Part shown: positions 46,646 to 55,376 of the stretch, piece after piece
Position numbering within the stretch: the stretch's first letter is position 1
How the letters are laid out: every line of letters begins with the position of its first letter
From: Bacillota bacterium
Lineage (GTDB): Bacteria; Bacillota; Bacilli; Paenibacillales; NBRC-103111
Direction: 5' to 3'
Assembly: GCA_023388055.1 (NCBI GenBank)
Contig: JAEWGW010000034.1
Span: 119,760 to 183,759, forward strand
Length of the DNA: 64,000 bases
Program-made: the position numbers and the translations under genes
The notes under the pieces: generated by a model
Database searches by the model: none
Told to the model about the DNA's origin: nothing
Seen by the model: only the letters and a program-made list of their open reading frames with translations

Positions 46646-47305
46646 TCATATCCCGTCCTTTTTAGTTTGATTCCGTCCCGCCAACCGCTCCAGCACGATT
46701 CTCCCGGTTGCGATATCCTGCACCACCTGGGGATAAAGCTCATGCTCGATATGATGAATCCGTTCGCTGACAGCTTCCTCCGTATCATCCTCCCGGAGCT
46801 CCACCGCCCGCTGGGCCACAATGGGACCGCTGTCCAGTCCACCGTCCACCAGATGCACGGTCACACCGGTAACCTTGACCCCGTACTCCAGCGCCTGCCG
46901 AACTGCATGCATCCCCGGAAAAGACGGCAGCAGAGAAGGGTGGATGTTCAGCATCCGTCCCCAATACCCCTGCACCATCACATCCGTGAGAATCCGCATG
47001 TACCCGGCCAGCACCACCAGCTCCACCTCAGTCTCACGAAGCCGCCGCAATATTTCTTCCTCGTAGGCTTCACGGCTGTCATACTCCTTGGGCCGAAAGA
47101 CAAAAGCGGGCACTCCCGCCTTGGCCGCCCGCTCCACCACCGGGGCCTGCGGTTTGTCGCAGACCAGCAGCTTCAGCTCCGCATGGAGCTTGCCAGCCGC
47201 GATGGCATCCGCCAGCGCCTGGAAGTTGCTGCCGCCGCCGGAGGCAAACACCGCAATTCGCAGGGGCCGCCGAGCCTCCTCCGAAAAAGAGGCCTGCCTC
47301 CTCAT
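46646..47305 (-). CDS. purN: Phosphoribosylglycinamide formyltransferase
   Basis: A 219-residue, 10-formyl-THF-dependent GAR transformylase. IAVFASGGGSNFQALADAI opens the fold, VLAGYMRILTD and MLNIHPSLLPSFPG carry the catalytic Asn-x-His, and VTGVTVHLVDGGLDSGPIVAQ holds the catalytic Asp. The start ATG overlaps the purM stop codon (ATGA) and is directly behind GGAGGT, so coupling to purM is likely. The N-terminus has about 14 extra residues (MRRQASFSEEARRP). Confidence 0.95.
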   Translation of the reverse strand: MRRQASFSEEARRPLRIAVFASGGGSNFQALADAIAAGKLHAELKLLVCDKPQAPVVERAAKAGVPAFVFRPKEYDSREAYEEEILRRLRETEVELVVLAGYMRILTDVMVQGYWGRMLNIHPSLLPSFPGMHAVRQALEYGVKVTGVTVHLVDGGLDSGPIVAQRAVELREDDTEEAVSERIHHIEHELYPQVVQDIATGRIVLERLAGRNQTKKDGI

Positions 47306-48342
47306 ACCTCCGCACCCGTAAAGGTGACGATCTTCTCACCGGCGGTAACACGACCCAGGCGGTATGCCTTCTCTCCGTGCTCCTCTGCCAGCTTCAACGC
47401 CTTCTCCGCATCCGCCTCCGGCACAATCAAGACCATGCCGATGCCCATGTTGAAGGTGCGGAACATATCGTTGTTGGTGATGTTGCCGTCTTTTTGCATC
47501 AGGTGGAAAACAGGATGGATCGGCCAGGAGCCGTAATCAATCTCCACATTGACTCCATCGGGCAGGCAGCGCGGGATATTCTCCAGGAAACCCCCGCCGG
47601 TAATATGGGCCATCCCTCTTACCTCTACCTCCCGCAAAAGCGCCAGGATAGACTTCACATAAATCTTCGTCGGCGTCAGCAGCACCTCGCCGAGGGTTCC
47701 GTTCAAGCTCTCTATCCGGGCATCCAGGCTGTATCCCTTGGTCTCCAGCAGGAGCTTGCGCACCAGGGAGAAGCCGTTGCTGTGAACGCCTGTGGAGCCC
47801 AGGCCGATGACTGCGTCACCCGCACGGATGGCGCTGCCATCCACAATCTTCGGGCGGTCCACGACACCCACGGAGAAACCGGCGATATCGTATTCGCCGT
47901 CCTGGTACATACCCGGCATTTCGGCGGTTTCCCCGCCGATCAGCGCACAGCCTGCCTGAACGCAGCCCTCGGCCACTCCGGCTACAATGGCCTCAATCTT
48001 TTCCGGCACCAGCTTGCCGCAAGCCAGATAATCCAGGAAGAACAGCGGCTCCGCGCCCGACACCACAATGTCGTTGACGCACATGGCCACCGCATCGATG
48101 CCGATGGTATCATGCTTGTCCATTTCGAAGGCCAGCTTCAGCTTGGTTCCCACGCCATCCGTACCGGAAACCAGCACCGGGTCCTGGTAGCCGTTTTTGT
48201 CCAATCCGAACAGGCCGCCGAAGCCGCCCAGACCCGTCAACACCTCGGGACGCATGGTCCGGCTGACGTGCTTCTTCATTCGCTCCACCGCTTCATTGCC
48301 TGCGGCTATATCGACACCAGCTTCTTTGTAGGCTTCTGACAC
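47302..48342 (-). CDS. purM: Phosphoribosylformylglycinamidine cyclo-ligase
   Basis: A 346-residue AIR synthetase (step five). YKEAGVDIAAGNEAVERMK, GGFGGLFGLDKNGYQDPVLV, SGTDGVGTKLKLAFEMDKHD, CVNDIVVSGAEPLFFLDYLA, ALIGGETAEMPGMYQ and VIGLGSTGVHSNGFSLVRK are the family blocks. The start codon is GTG at 48342 with AAAGGAGC 9-10 nt upstream. A 455-nt non-coding gap separates it from purF, unlike the tight spacing in Bacillus subtilis. Confidence 0.96.
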   Translation of the reverse strand: MSEAYKEAGVDIAAGNEAVERMKKHVSRTMRPEVLTGLGGFGGLFGLDKNGYQDPVLVSGTDGVGTKLKLAFEMDKHDTIGIDAVAMCVNDIVVSGAEPLFFLDYLACGKLVPEKIEAIVAGVAEGCVQAGCALIGGETAEMPGMYQDGEYDIAGFSVGVVDRPKIVDGSAIRAGDAVIGLGSTGVHSNGFSLVRKLLLETKGYSLDARIESLNGTLGEVLLTPTKIYVKSILALLREVEVRGMAHITGGGFLENIPRCLPDGVNVEIDYGSWPIHPVFHLMQKDGNITNNDMFRTFNMGIGMVLIVPEADAEKALKLAEEHGEKAYRLGRVTAGEKIVTFTGAEV

Positions 48343-48450
48343 CGGGATTCGCTCCTTTGGGTAAAAAAATAGTGGTAACGCCGCAGCTTGCGGCCACGCC
48401 AGCCTGGGTAACAGGTGGGGGACCGCGCCAATCCGCAGCTAAAATGCTGC

Positions 48451-48572
48451 ATGTTTGCGATGTGATGCAAATATGATCCTTACATTGCGATGCGATGCGG
48501 ATACGATGCTTACATTGCGATACGATGCGGAACGATGCTTACATTGCGATACTATACATTACAATGCTTTGA
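48451..48572. repeat. 30-bp tandem repeat in the purF-purM gap
   Basis: TTACATTGCGATRCGATGCG units start at 48480, 48510 and 48539 (29-30 bp period), with weaker flanking copies at both ends. AT-richer than the neighbouring genes. Confidence 0.78.
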
Positions 48573-48619
48573 TGTAAGCGCCATAAAATGTATCCTATTG
48601 CGGATTTTCCCCCGTTTTT

Positions 48620-48778
48620 AGCCAAATAGCATACATAAAAAGATTGCTATTCAAGCCAACCCCTCGCAATTACACCATTATCGAAGGAATAGCATACAAA
48701 ACATGTACGCTATTCCTGGTTTTCCGGCGAAAAAAGAGCAATAGCGCTCAAAACATGTTCGCTATTCTGGAATAACGG
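48620..48778. repeat. AATAGC...GCTATT hairpin repeats in the purF-purM gap
   Basis: Three imperfect palindromes of about 28-31 nt start at 48625, 48688 and 48740. Examples: GGAATAGCATACAAAACATG continuing TACGCTATTCC, and CAATAGCGCTCAAAACATGT continuing TCGCTATT. Each can form a hairpin in DNA or RNA. The spacing (63 and 52 bp) is looser than in the other modules. Confidence 0.78.
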
Positions 48779-48797
48779 GGTCCGAGCCGCCATCCGC

Positions 48798-50279
48798 CTA
48801 ACAACCGCAGCCCGCCTGCTCCGCGTCCTCCACCGGAGTGGGGTAGTCGTTGTCGAAGCAGCCCAGGCACATGCCCCGGTTGTACTCTCCGGCCGACCGG
48901 CCGATAGCCTCGATCAGACCCTGCTTGGACAGGAAATGCAGCGAGTCCGCTTGGATGGCCTGTCGGATCTCCTCCACCGTTTTGCTGGAGGCGATCAGTT
49001 CCTCCCGGCTGGGCGTATCGATGCCATAGAAGCAGGGGTTCATGTACGGCGGCGAGCTGATCCGCACATGGACCTCCTTGGCCCCCGCCTCCCGCAGCAT
49101 GTTTACGATCCGCAGGGATGTCGTGCCGCGGACAATGGAGTCGTCGATCATGACCACCCGCTTGCCCTCCACCACCTTACGCACCGCGGACAGCTTCATC
49201 TTCACGCCCCGCTCCCGCAGCTCCTGGCTGGGCTGGATGAAGGTCCGGCCGGTGTAGCGGTTTTTGATCAGCCCGATCTCGTAGGGTATGCCTGTCTGCT
49301 CGGCGAAGCCGATAGCCGCGGAGATACTGGAGTCCGGCACCCCGGTCACCACATCGGCGTCCACGAAGCTTTCCATCGCCAGCCGCATCCCCATCCGCTT
49401 CCGGGCCATATGCAGGTTGATGTTGTCCACGTCGCTGTCCGGCCGGGAGAAGTAGATGAACTCCATGGCGCATAGAGAGCGCCGGGTCATCTCGGCGAAC
49501 CGGTCCTCGGTCATGCCGTCCTTGTCAAAAATCAGCAGCTCACCCGGCTGCACATCCCGCAGATAAGCCGCACCTACGGTTTCGAAGGCGCAGGTTTCAG
49601 AGGCGAATACATACCCTCCGTCCAGAGTGCCGATCATCAGGGGCCGCAGGCCGTTAGGGTCCTGAGCCACGAACAGCGTGTCGTTGATCAGGATCAGGAA
49701 GGCGAAGCCGCCTACCACCTTCTGCAAGGCTTCCTTCACCGCCAGCCTCGGTTCATGATGCTTGGACCGGGCGATCAGGTGAATCAGCACCTCCGTGTCG
49801 CTGGTGGTCTGGAAGATAGAGCCTGCCTCCTCCAGCTCCCGGCGCAGCTCATCCGCATTCACCAGATTGCCGTTGGTGGCAATGGCCAGATCGCCGCCGC
49901 GGAATCGGAACACCAGGGGCTGCGCATTCTGCAGCTTGCTGGCGCCTGCCGTGGAATAGCGCACATGGCCGATGGCGGTAGAGCCCTTCAGCGACTGGAT
50001 CTTATCGTTGTCGAAAACTTCCTTCACCAATCCCATACCCCGGTGGACGTAGAACTGCTCGCCATCCGTGGTGCAGATACCGGAGGATTCCTCCCCCCGG
50101 TGCTGGAGCGCGTGAAGGCCGAAGTAGGCCAAGGCCGACGCCTCGGTATGGTTGAACACACCGAAGACGCCGCACTCCTCCTTCAATTTATCGAACACCT
50201 GAGAGTCTACACCCTCGTTATAATACCGGCCTGTCCACAAGGCGGGCTGGTCGGAGTGGGTCAGGATTTCATCAGACAT
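48798..50279 (-). CDS. purF: Amidophosphoribosyltransferase
   Basis: A 493-residue enzyme that commits PRPP to purine synthesis. The N-terminal Ntn glutaminase begins at Cys36 (EECGVFGVF) after a short propeptide. HRGEESSGICTTDG and GHVRYSTAGAS follow, and the PRPP loop is VVMIDDSIVRGTTSLRIV. Four Cys consistent with the [4Fe-4S] cluster of Gram-positive PurF include CxxC in MCLGCFDND and C-terminal GCGC. ATG at 50279 lies inside the purL 3' end (19-nt overlap) behind GGAAGGAT. Confidence 0.96.
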   Translation of the reverse strand: MSDEILTHSDQPALWTGRYYNEGVDSQVFDKLKEECGVFGVFNHTEASALAYFGLHALQHRGEESSGICTTDGEQFYVHRGMGLVKEVFDNDKIQSLKGSTAIGHVRYSTAGASKLQNAQPLVFRFRGGDLAIATNGNLVNADELRRELEEAGSIFQTTSDTEVLIHLIARSKHHEPRLAVKEALQKVVGGFAFLILINDTLFVAQDPNGLRPLMIGTLDGGYVFASETCAFETVGAAYLRDVQPGELLIFDKDGMTEDRFAEMTRRSLCAMEFIYFSRPDSDVDNINLHMARKRMGMRLAMESFVDADVVTGVPDSSISAAIGFAEQTGIPYEIGLIKNRYTGRTFIQPSQELRERGVKMKLSAVRKVVEGKRVVMIDDSIVRGTTSLRIVNMLREAGAKEVHVRISSPPYMNPCFYGIDTPSREELIASSKTVEEIRQAIQADSLHFLSKQGLIEAIGRSAGEYNRGMCLGCFDNDYPTPVEDAEQAGCGC

Positions 50280-52513
50280 GGAATCGCATCCTTCCAAACC
50301 TTTTCTAGCTTCGCAACGGGAGTGTCGAGGATCGTGGTTCCATTCACTTCAAGCTTCAAATCACCGCCGGCAGCGGCCACATGGCCGATTTCACCAACGG
50401 GAACACCGGCAGCGGACAAATGGGCAACCAGCGCAGGAACCTTATCGGCTTTAGCGCTCACCAATATGCGGGACTGGCTTTCACTGAACAAAAGATGGTC
50501 CGCACGCAGCTCCGAAGCCAGCTTCACCGAAGCGCCCACACGGCCGCTGATGCAGGACTCTGCTAACGCCGCTGCCAAACCGCCGTCGGACACGTCATGG
50601 GCCGAAGCCACCAGACCTGCCTGAATCGCGGAGAGCAAACCGTCCAAAAGCTTCTTTTCCACATCCAAATCGATTACCGGCGGACGTCCTTCGGTCACAC
50701 CATGAACGGCATATTGGAACTCGCTGCCGCCCAGCTCGGCGCGGGTTTCTCCCAACAGAAGGATCACATCCCCCTCCTGCTTGAAGCCCTGCGTCGTGAT
50801 ATGGTCGGTATCATGGACCAGACCCACCATACCCACAACCGGCGTGGGGTAAATCGCGCCCTTGTTATTCTCATTGTACAAGCTCACGTTGCCGCCGATA
50901 ACGGGCGTGCCAAGACGCCGGCAGGCCTCCGCCATGCCGTCCACCGATTTCTCCAATTGCCAGAAGATCTCCGGCTTCTCTGGGTTACCGAAGTTCAGGT
51001 TATCCGTAATCGCCAAAGGCTCCGCACCGGAGCAAACGATATTCCGTGCCGCTTCCGCCAGAGCAATAGCACCGCCCACCTCGGGATCCAGATAGACAAA
51101 ACGGCTGTTGCAATCTGTGGTCATGGCCAATGCTTTGCGTGTGCCGGGCACACCGACTACCGCCGCATCCGAGCCTGGCTGGACAAAGGTTTCCGTCCGC
51201 ACCATAAAGTCATATTGGTTATACACCCATTCCTTGCTGGCTACCGTCGGGGAGCCCAGCACCTTCAAGAGCGCCTCCTCCAGACTGGCCGGGGCCGGGT
51301 AACGCAGGGTGTCGACAGCTGCATTTTCCACGTAATAAGCAGGCACTTCCGAAGCCTTGTGGTACATGGGGCACTCGTCCACCAAAGCGGTTACGGGCAT
51401 GTCGCCCACCAGCTCACCCTTGTGGAACAGCTTCAGGTTGCCGTCATCGGTTACTTTGCCCACCTTGGCGCAATGGAGTCCCCACCGTTCAAAAATCTCC
51501 TTGGCCTGGGCCTCATGCTCCGGCTTCACCACAAACAGCATCCGCTCCTGGGATTCGGAGAGCATCATTTCGTAAGGGGTCATGCCCTCCTCACGCTGGG
51601 GCACCTCGTCCAGGTACAGCTCCATGCCGTTGCCGGCTTTGCTGGCCATTTCCGAGCTGGAGCAGGTAAGTCCCGCTGCGCCCATATCCTGAATGCCTAC
51701 CACAATACCGGAATCGATCAGCTCCAGAGTGGCCTCCAGCACCAGCTTTTCCATAAAAGGATCGCCGACCTGTACCGCCGTCCGTTTCGCTTCGGACTCT
51801 TCGGTTAGTTCCACTGATGCAAAGGTGGCGCCGTGAATGCCGTCCCGTCCGGTGGCCGGTCCCACGTAGAACACCGGGTTGCCGATGCCTTGAGCGACGC
51901 CCTTCTGAATCTTGTCATGGTCGATGAGTCCCACACACATGGCGTTCACCAGCGGATTGCCCTCGTAGCTTTCGTCGAACATCACTTCTCCGCCAACAGT
52001 GGGAATCCCGATACAGTTGCCGTAGCCCGCAATGCCCGACACCACATTCTCGAACAGATATTTCACCCGTTCGTTGTTCAGCTTGCCGAAACGCAAAGAA
52101 TTCAGCAGTGCAATCGGGCGTGAGCCCATGGAAAAAATATCCCGGATAATGCCGCCCACCCCTGTTGCAGCGCCTTGATACGGCTCCACAGCCGAAGGGT
52201 GGTTATGGCTTTCGATTTTGAATACCACTGCCTGGTTGTCGCCGATGTCCACGATACCCGCACCCTCGCCGGGGCCCATCAGAACCTTCGGTCCGGTAAC
52301 GGGGAATTTTTTCAGCACAACCTTGGAATTTTTGTAGGAGCAGTGCTCCGACCACATGACGCTGAACACGCCGATTTCCACATAATTGGGCTTGCGTCCA
52401 AGGAAGCCGCAGATCTTGGCGTACTCCTCGTCGGTTACGCCAAACTGCCGGTAAATCTGTTGTTCCTCGATCTGCTGTGCGTTGGGCTCCTTAGCCGATA
52501 GCTGCTGCGCCAT
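50261..52513 (-). CDS. purL: FGAM synthase subunit PurL (small type)
   Basis: A 750-residue PurL of the type that works with separate PurQ and PurS. FSVMWSEHCSYKNSKVVLKK is the N-terminal signature. The two pseudo-symmetric ATP-binding halves follow (MGPGEGAGIVDIGDN, FKIESHNHPSAVEPYQGAAT, GAAGLTCSSSEMASK; later DNLNFGNPEKPEIF and HDVSDGGLAAALAESC). It overlaps purQ at its start by 23 nt and purF at its end, so the three are translationally linked. GGAGGG precedes the ATG. Confidence 0.97.
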   Translation of the reverse strand: MAQQLSAKEPNAQQIEEQQIYRQFGVTDEEYAKICGFLGRKPNYVEIGVFSVMWSEHCSYKNSKVVLKKFPVTGPKVLMGPGEGAGIVDIGDNQAVVFKIESHNHPSAVEPYQGAATGVGGIIRDIFSMGSRPIALLNSLRFGKLNNERVKYLFENVVSGIAGYGNCIGIPTVGGEVMFDESYEGNPLVNAMCVGLIDHDKIQKGVAQGIGNPVFYVGPATGRDGIHGATFASVELTEESEAKRTAVQVGDPFMEKLVLEATLELIDSGIVVGIQDMGAAGLTCSSSEMASKAGNGMELYLDEVPQREEGMTPYEMMLSESQERMLFVVKPEHEAQAKEIFERWGLHCAKVGKVTDDGNLKLFHKGELVGDMPVTALVDECPMYHKASEVPAYYVENAAVDTLRYPAPASLEEALLKVLGSPTVASKEWVYNQYDFMVRTETFVQPGSDAAVVGVPGTRKALAMTTDCNSRFVYLDPEVGGAIALAEAARNIVCSGAEPLAITDNLNFGNPEKPEIFWQLEKSVDGMAEACRRLGTPVIGGNVSLYNENNKGAIYPTPVVGMVGLVHDTDHITTQGFKQEGDVILLLGETRAELGGSEFQYAVHGVTEGRPPVIDLDVEKKLLDGLLSAIQAGLVASAHDVSDGGLAAALAESCISGRVGASVKLASELRADHLLFSESQSRILVSAKADKVPALVAHLSAAGVPVGEIGHVAAAGGDLKLEVNGTTILDTPVAKLEKVWKDAIPCLMKS

Positions 52514-53183
52514 GTTTTTCCCTCCAGGTGTTCAAAATCGATTTGAAAATCCGCACGCCGTCCTCGGAGCCAAGAAGCTGGCTGACCGCACGTTCGGGAT
52601 GGGGCATCATGCCCAGCACGTTGCCATCCTTGGAGCACACGCCAGCAATGTTGCCGACGGAGCCGTTGGGATTTTCCCCGGCGTAGCGGAAGACGATCTG
52701 GTTGTTGGCTTCAAGCTCCCGCAGGGTTGCTTCGTCGCAGTAGAAGTTGCCTTCCCCGTGGGCGATGGGGATGTTGATCTCTTCCCCGGCCGCATATTCG
52801 GAGGTGAAGGCGGTATTGTTGTTCTCCACCTTCAGCATTGTGGAATGGCAGCGGAACTTCAGGGTTTGGTTGCGCAAAAGCGCGCCCGGCAGAAGGCCTG
52901 CTTCGGTGAGGATCTGGAAGCCGTTGCAGATACCGATGATGGTTTTGCCTTGGGCCGCCGCCTCCACCAATGCGCCCATCACGGGAGCAAAACGGGCAAT
53001 GGCGCCGCACCGCAGGTAATCCCCGTAGGAGAAGCCGCCGGGGACAATGATGCAATCGTAGGAGGAGAGGTCCGTCGCCGTATGCCAGACATACTCGACC
53101 GGTTGGCCGATGGTGGACTCTACCGCTTTGTAGCAATCCAGGTCGCAGTTGGAGCCTGGAAAGACCAACACTGCGAATTTCAT
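52491..53183 (-). CDS. purQ: FGAM synthase glutaminase subunit PurQ
   Basis: A 230-residue class I glutamine amidotransferase. FAVLVFPGSNCDLDCYKAV is the N-terminus. The nucleophile Cys is in IIGICNGFQIL, and the catalytic His/Glu are in GMMPHPERAVS. It hydrolyses glutamine and channels ammonia to PurL. The ATG at 53183 follows GGAGGGTTAC and lies 1 nt after the purS stop codon. Confidence 0.97.
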   Translation of the reverse strand: MKFAVLVFPGSNCDLDCYKAVESTIGQPVEYVWHTATDLSSYDCIIVPGGFSYGDYLRCGAIARFAPVMGALVEAAAQGKTIIGICNGFQILTEAGLLPGALLRNQTLKFRCHSTMLKVENNNTAFTSEYAAGEEINIPIAHGEGNFYCDEATLRELEANNQIVFRYAGENPNGSVGNIAGVCSKDGNVLGMMPHPERAVSQLLGSEDGVRIFKSILNTWREKHGAAAIG

Positions 53184-53184
53184 T

Positions 53185-53433
53185 TTAGTAACCCTCCAGT
53201 TCAAAGCGGTAGTCTTCGATGACGGTATTGGCGAGCAGCTTCTCGCACATAGTCCGCACCCGGGCTTCCGCCTCGTTCCGGTCAACGGTGTTCAGGGTCA
53301 GTTCCAGGTACTTGCCGATGCGCACCTTGCCCACTTCGTTAAAGCCCATGGAGTGCAGTGCCCCTTGAACCGCATTGCCTTGGGGATCAAGCACGCTTTG
53401 CTTGATGGTCACATAAACTGTCGCTTTGATCAT
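53185..53433 (-). CDS. purS: FGAM synthase subunit PurS
   Basis: An 82-residue PurS: KATVYVTIKQSVLDPQGNAV, ALHSMGFNEVGKVRIGKYLE and VRTMCEKLLANTVIEDYRFE are the family blocks. PurS bridges PurQ and PurL. It is separated from purC by 858 nt of repeat-rich, gene-free DNA but is tightly linked to purQ. Confidence 0.96.
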   Translation of the reverse strand: MIKATVYVTIKQSVLDPQGNAVQGALHSMGFNEVGKVRIGKYLELTLNTVDRNEAEARVRTMCEKLLANTVIEDYRFELEGY

Positions 53434-53637
53434 TTGCCGGATTCCTCCCGAAAGTCATTCATAGTGTGCCCGGCGCGCGCGGTGGCTCCAAGTTGGGCCG
53501 GCGCGGAGGGGCGTTATTTGTGTTACCGCCGTTTTAATGTGTTTTTTCGAAGGTGCTACAGCCCGCCGGGCGGCTTAAGTTCGCGGTACTGCCCACTGAT
53601 TGGACTGACGGACCGTGGTTCCGACCGTTAAGAGGCT
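53434..53637. other. Non-coding left part of the purS-purC gap
   Basis: GC-rich and gene-free; next to purS it must supply that gene's ribosome binding site (GGAGGAAT region). One loose repeat-like element (GGACCGTGGTTCCGACCGTT) lies near 53611. Confidence 0.45.
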
Positions 53638-53795
53638 TGCGTTCGCGTTAGCACCCGCCAACCCGGCTTACAGTTCGCGATGCCGTCCGCTAGCTCGGCT
53701 TACAGTTCGCGTTAGCACCCGCCAATTTAGCTTACAGTTCGCGATGCCGTCCGCTAGCTTGGCTTACAGTTCGCGTTAGCACCCGCCAATTTAGC
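53638..53795. repeat. 64-bp tandem repeat in the purS-purC gap
   Basis: GTTCGCGTTAGCACCCGCCA recurs at about 53641, 53705 and 53769 (64-bp period). The interposed GTTCGCGATGCCGTCCGCTA recurs at 53673 and 53737, so each 64-bp unit is itself two related halves of about 32 bp. Confidence 0.87.
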
Positions 53796-53985
53796 TAACG
53801 GACCGTGGTTCCGTTATTGTGCCAAAATCGGGCTTTTCTGCTGCTTAACGGACCGTGGTTCCGTTATTGTGCCAAAAGTGGGCCAAAAAGCAGTGTATTG
53901 GGCGGAATAGCGGAACCTGTGTCCGTAAGATCCAGCAAAAGCTCCGTTTCCGCGAAATAGCGGATCGTGAGTCCGCAAGGCTGCT
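53795..53985. repeat. 50-bp-period repeat module, TAACGGACCGTGG family
   Basis: TAACGGACCGTGGTTCCGTT (continuing ATTGTGCCAAAA) at 53796 and 53846, exactly 50 bp apart. The inverted form, AATAGCGGAACCTGTGTCCG and AATAGCGGATCGTGAGTCCG, follows at 53906 and 53956, again 50 bp apart. Confidence 0.88.
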
Positions 53986-54291
53986 GCTTCGTCTGCTAAG
54001 GCGGGGCCGTCGGCCCATTGTACGCCATCCGGAAGACTTCGTCCGGGCAGCCAAGCCACGCATCAATCCTGCGCTCGCATATTCGGTTACGCTCCCCTGC
54101 CGCTTCGCCGCTAGTGCGGGCTTGGTCCGCTGCTCTGCTGCATCAGTCCGTTTGCTCCGTCCCGTCGGCTGCTCGTTCATTCCGCCGCGTCGGTCCGCTT
54201 ACTCGATTCTGTCAGCTCCCTTATTCCGCTGCATCAACCCGCTAACTTGGCGCCACCGACCCGCTTCTGCCAGCCGGCCAGACATCCAGCC
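53986..54291. other. Non-coding right part of the purS-purC gap
   Basis: GC-rich sequence with low-level CCGCT/CCGTC reiteration but no clear repeat unit and no credible gene. Confidence 0.45.
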
Positions 54292-55179
54292 CTACTCCGC
54301 TGCCGTCAGCCTGCGGTAAATATCCCGGTAGCGGTTGGCCGTGGCCTCCACCACCTCATCGGGCAGCGGAGCGGGCGGGCTGTTTTTGTCCCAGCCGGAG
54401 CCGGCCAGATAGGTGCGCACCGGTTCCTTGTCCATGCTGTCGATCTCCGTGTCCAAGGCGTAATTCTCCACCGCCCAGAAGCGGGAGGAATCCGGCGTAA
54501 AAATCTCGTCGATAAGAATAATCCGCCCATCCAGGATGCCGAACTCGAACTTGGTGTCCGCCAGGATAATGCCCCGCTTGCGGCAGTATTCATGGGCAGC
54601 CTTGTACAGCATAATGCTGCGGCGCTCCAGCTCGTCGGTGAGCTCCGCACCCACCAGCTCCTTCATCCGCGCAATGGAGATATCCTCATCATGGCCTACA
54701 TCATTTTTGGCGGACGGGGTAAAAATCGGCTCCGGCAGCTCCTGGTTCTTGCGCAGCCCCTCCGGCAGCCTGCGGCCGTTGATCTCGCCGGTGGCTTGGT
54801 ACTGGCGCCAGCCGCCCCCGGTGATATAACCGCGGACGATGCATTCGATGTCGATGCGCTGGGCTTTTTTGGCCACCATGATCCGGTCCTTCAACAGCAC
54901 AGACGCTGTCACCAGGTCCCCCAGCTTCTCCACATCCGTATGCACCACGTGATTCTCCTGGAGGGAGGCGGTTTGTTCAAACCAGAATGCGCTGATGCGG
55001 TTCAGCATGTTCCCCTTGTCGGGAACCGCCGGGGACAGGATGTAGTCGAAGGCGGAAATCCGGTCCGTCACCACCAGCAGCATTTCCTCGCCCAAATCAT
55101 ACAGCTCCCGCACCTTGCCTTTGTACAAAAGCGGAGCCTTGATCAATTCCACCGCCGTCGACAATGTTGTTGTTACCAC
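54292..55179 (-). CDS. purC: SAICAR synthetase (long form)
   Basis: A 295-residue phosphoribosylaminoimidazole-succinocarboxamide synthase. LYKGKVRELYDLGEEMLLVV, TDRISAFDYILSPAVPDKG, ECIVRGYITGGGWRQY and GIILADTKFEFG are family blocks. The length resembles the roughly 300-residue form in yeast and some bacteria, whereas the Bacillus subtilis enzyme is about 240. The extra length includes the HDEDISI segment and the C-terminal WDKNSPPAPLPDEVVEATA. The start codon is GTG with AGGAGG 9 nt upstream. Confidence 0.95.
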   Translation of the reverse strand: MVTTTLSTAVELIKAPLLYKGKVRELYDLGEEMLLVVTDRISAFDYILSPAVPDKGNMLNRISAFWFEQTASLQENHVVHTDVEKLGDLVTASVLLKDRIMVAKKAQRIDIECIVRGYITGGGWRQYQATGEINGRRLPEGLRKNQELPEPIFTPSAKNDVGHDEDISIARMKELVGAELTDELERRSIMLYKAAHEYCRKRGIILADTKFEFGILDGRIILIDEIFTPDSSRFWAVENYALDTEIDSMDKEPVRTYLAGSGWDKNSPPAPLPDEVVEATANRYRDIYRRLTAAE

Positions 55180-55376
55180 GTTAAGGAACCTCCTGTTTTG
55201 CGCCCCTCCGGTTTAGGGTGTGTTGGCTAACACGGTCTTAAAACGGAAAGGCATAGAGTCCAGCGCAGGCGCCGGGTGTTTGGTAAACCAGGTGCAGCAT
55301 AAAATGTGAAAAGCTTCGGCCACAGCCGCCGCGGAGCTGTCTCAAGCCCCCCCGGCAGCCGGAGGAAGCATGTTCC

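Noticed and set aside
45457..46842. Longer PurH start at 46842
   Set aside because: The extra 67 residues overlap purN in another frame and do not resemble the cyclohydrolase domain.
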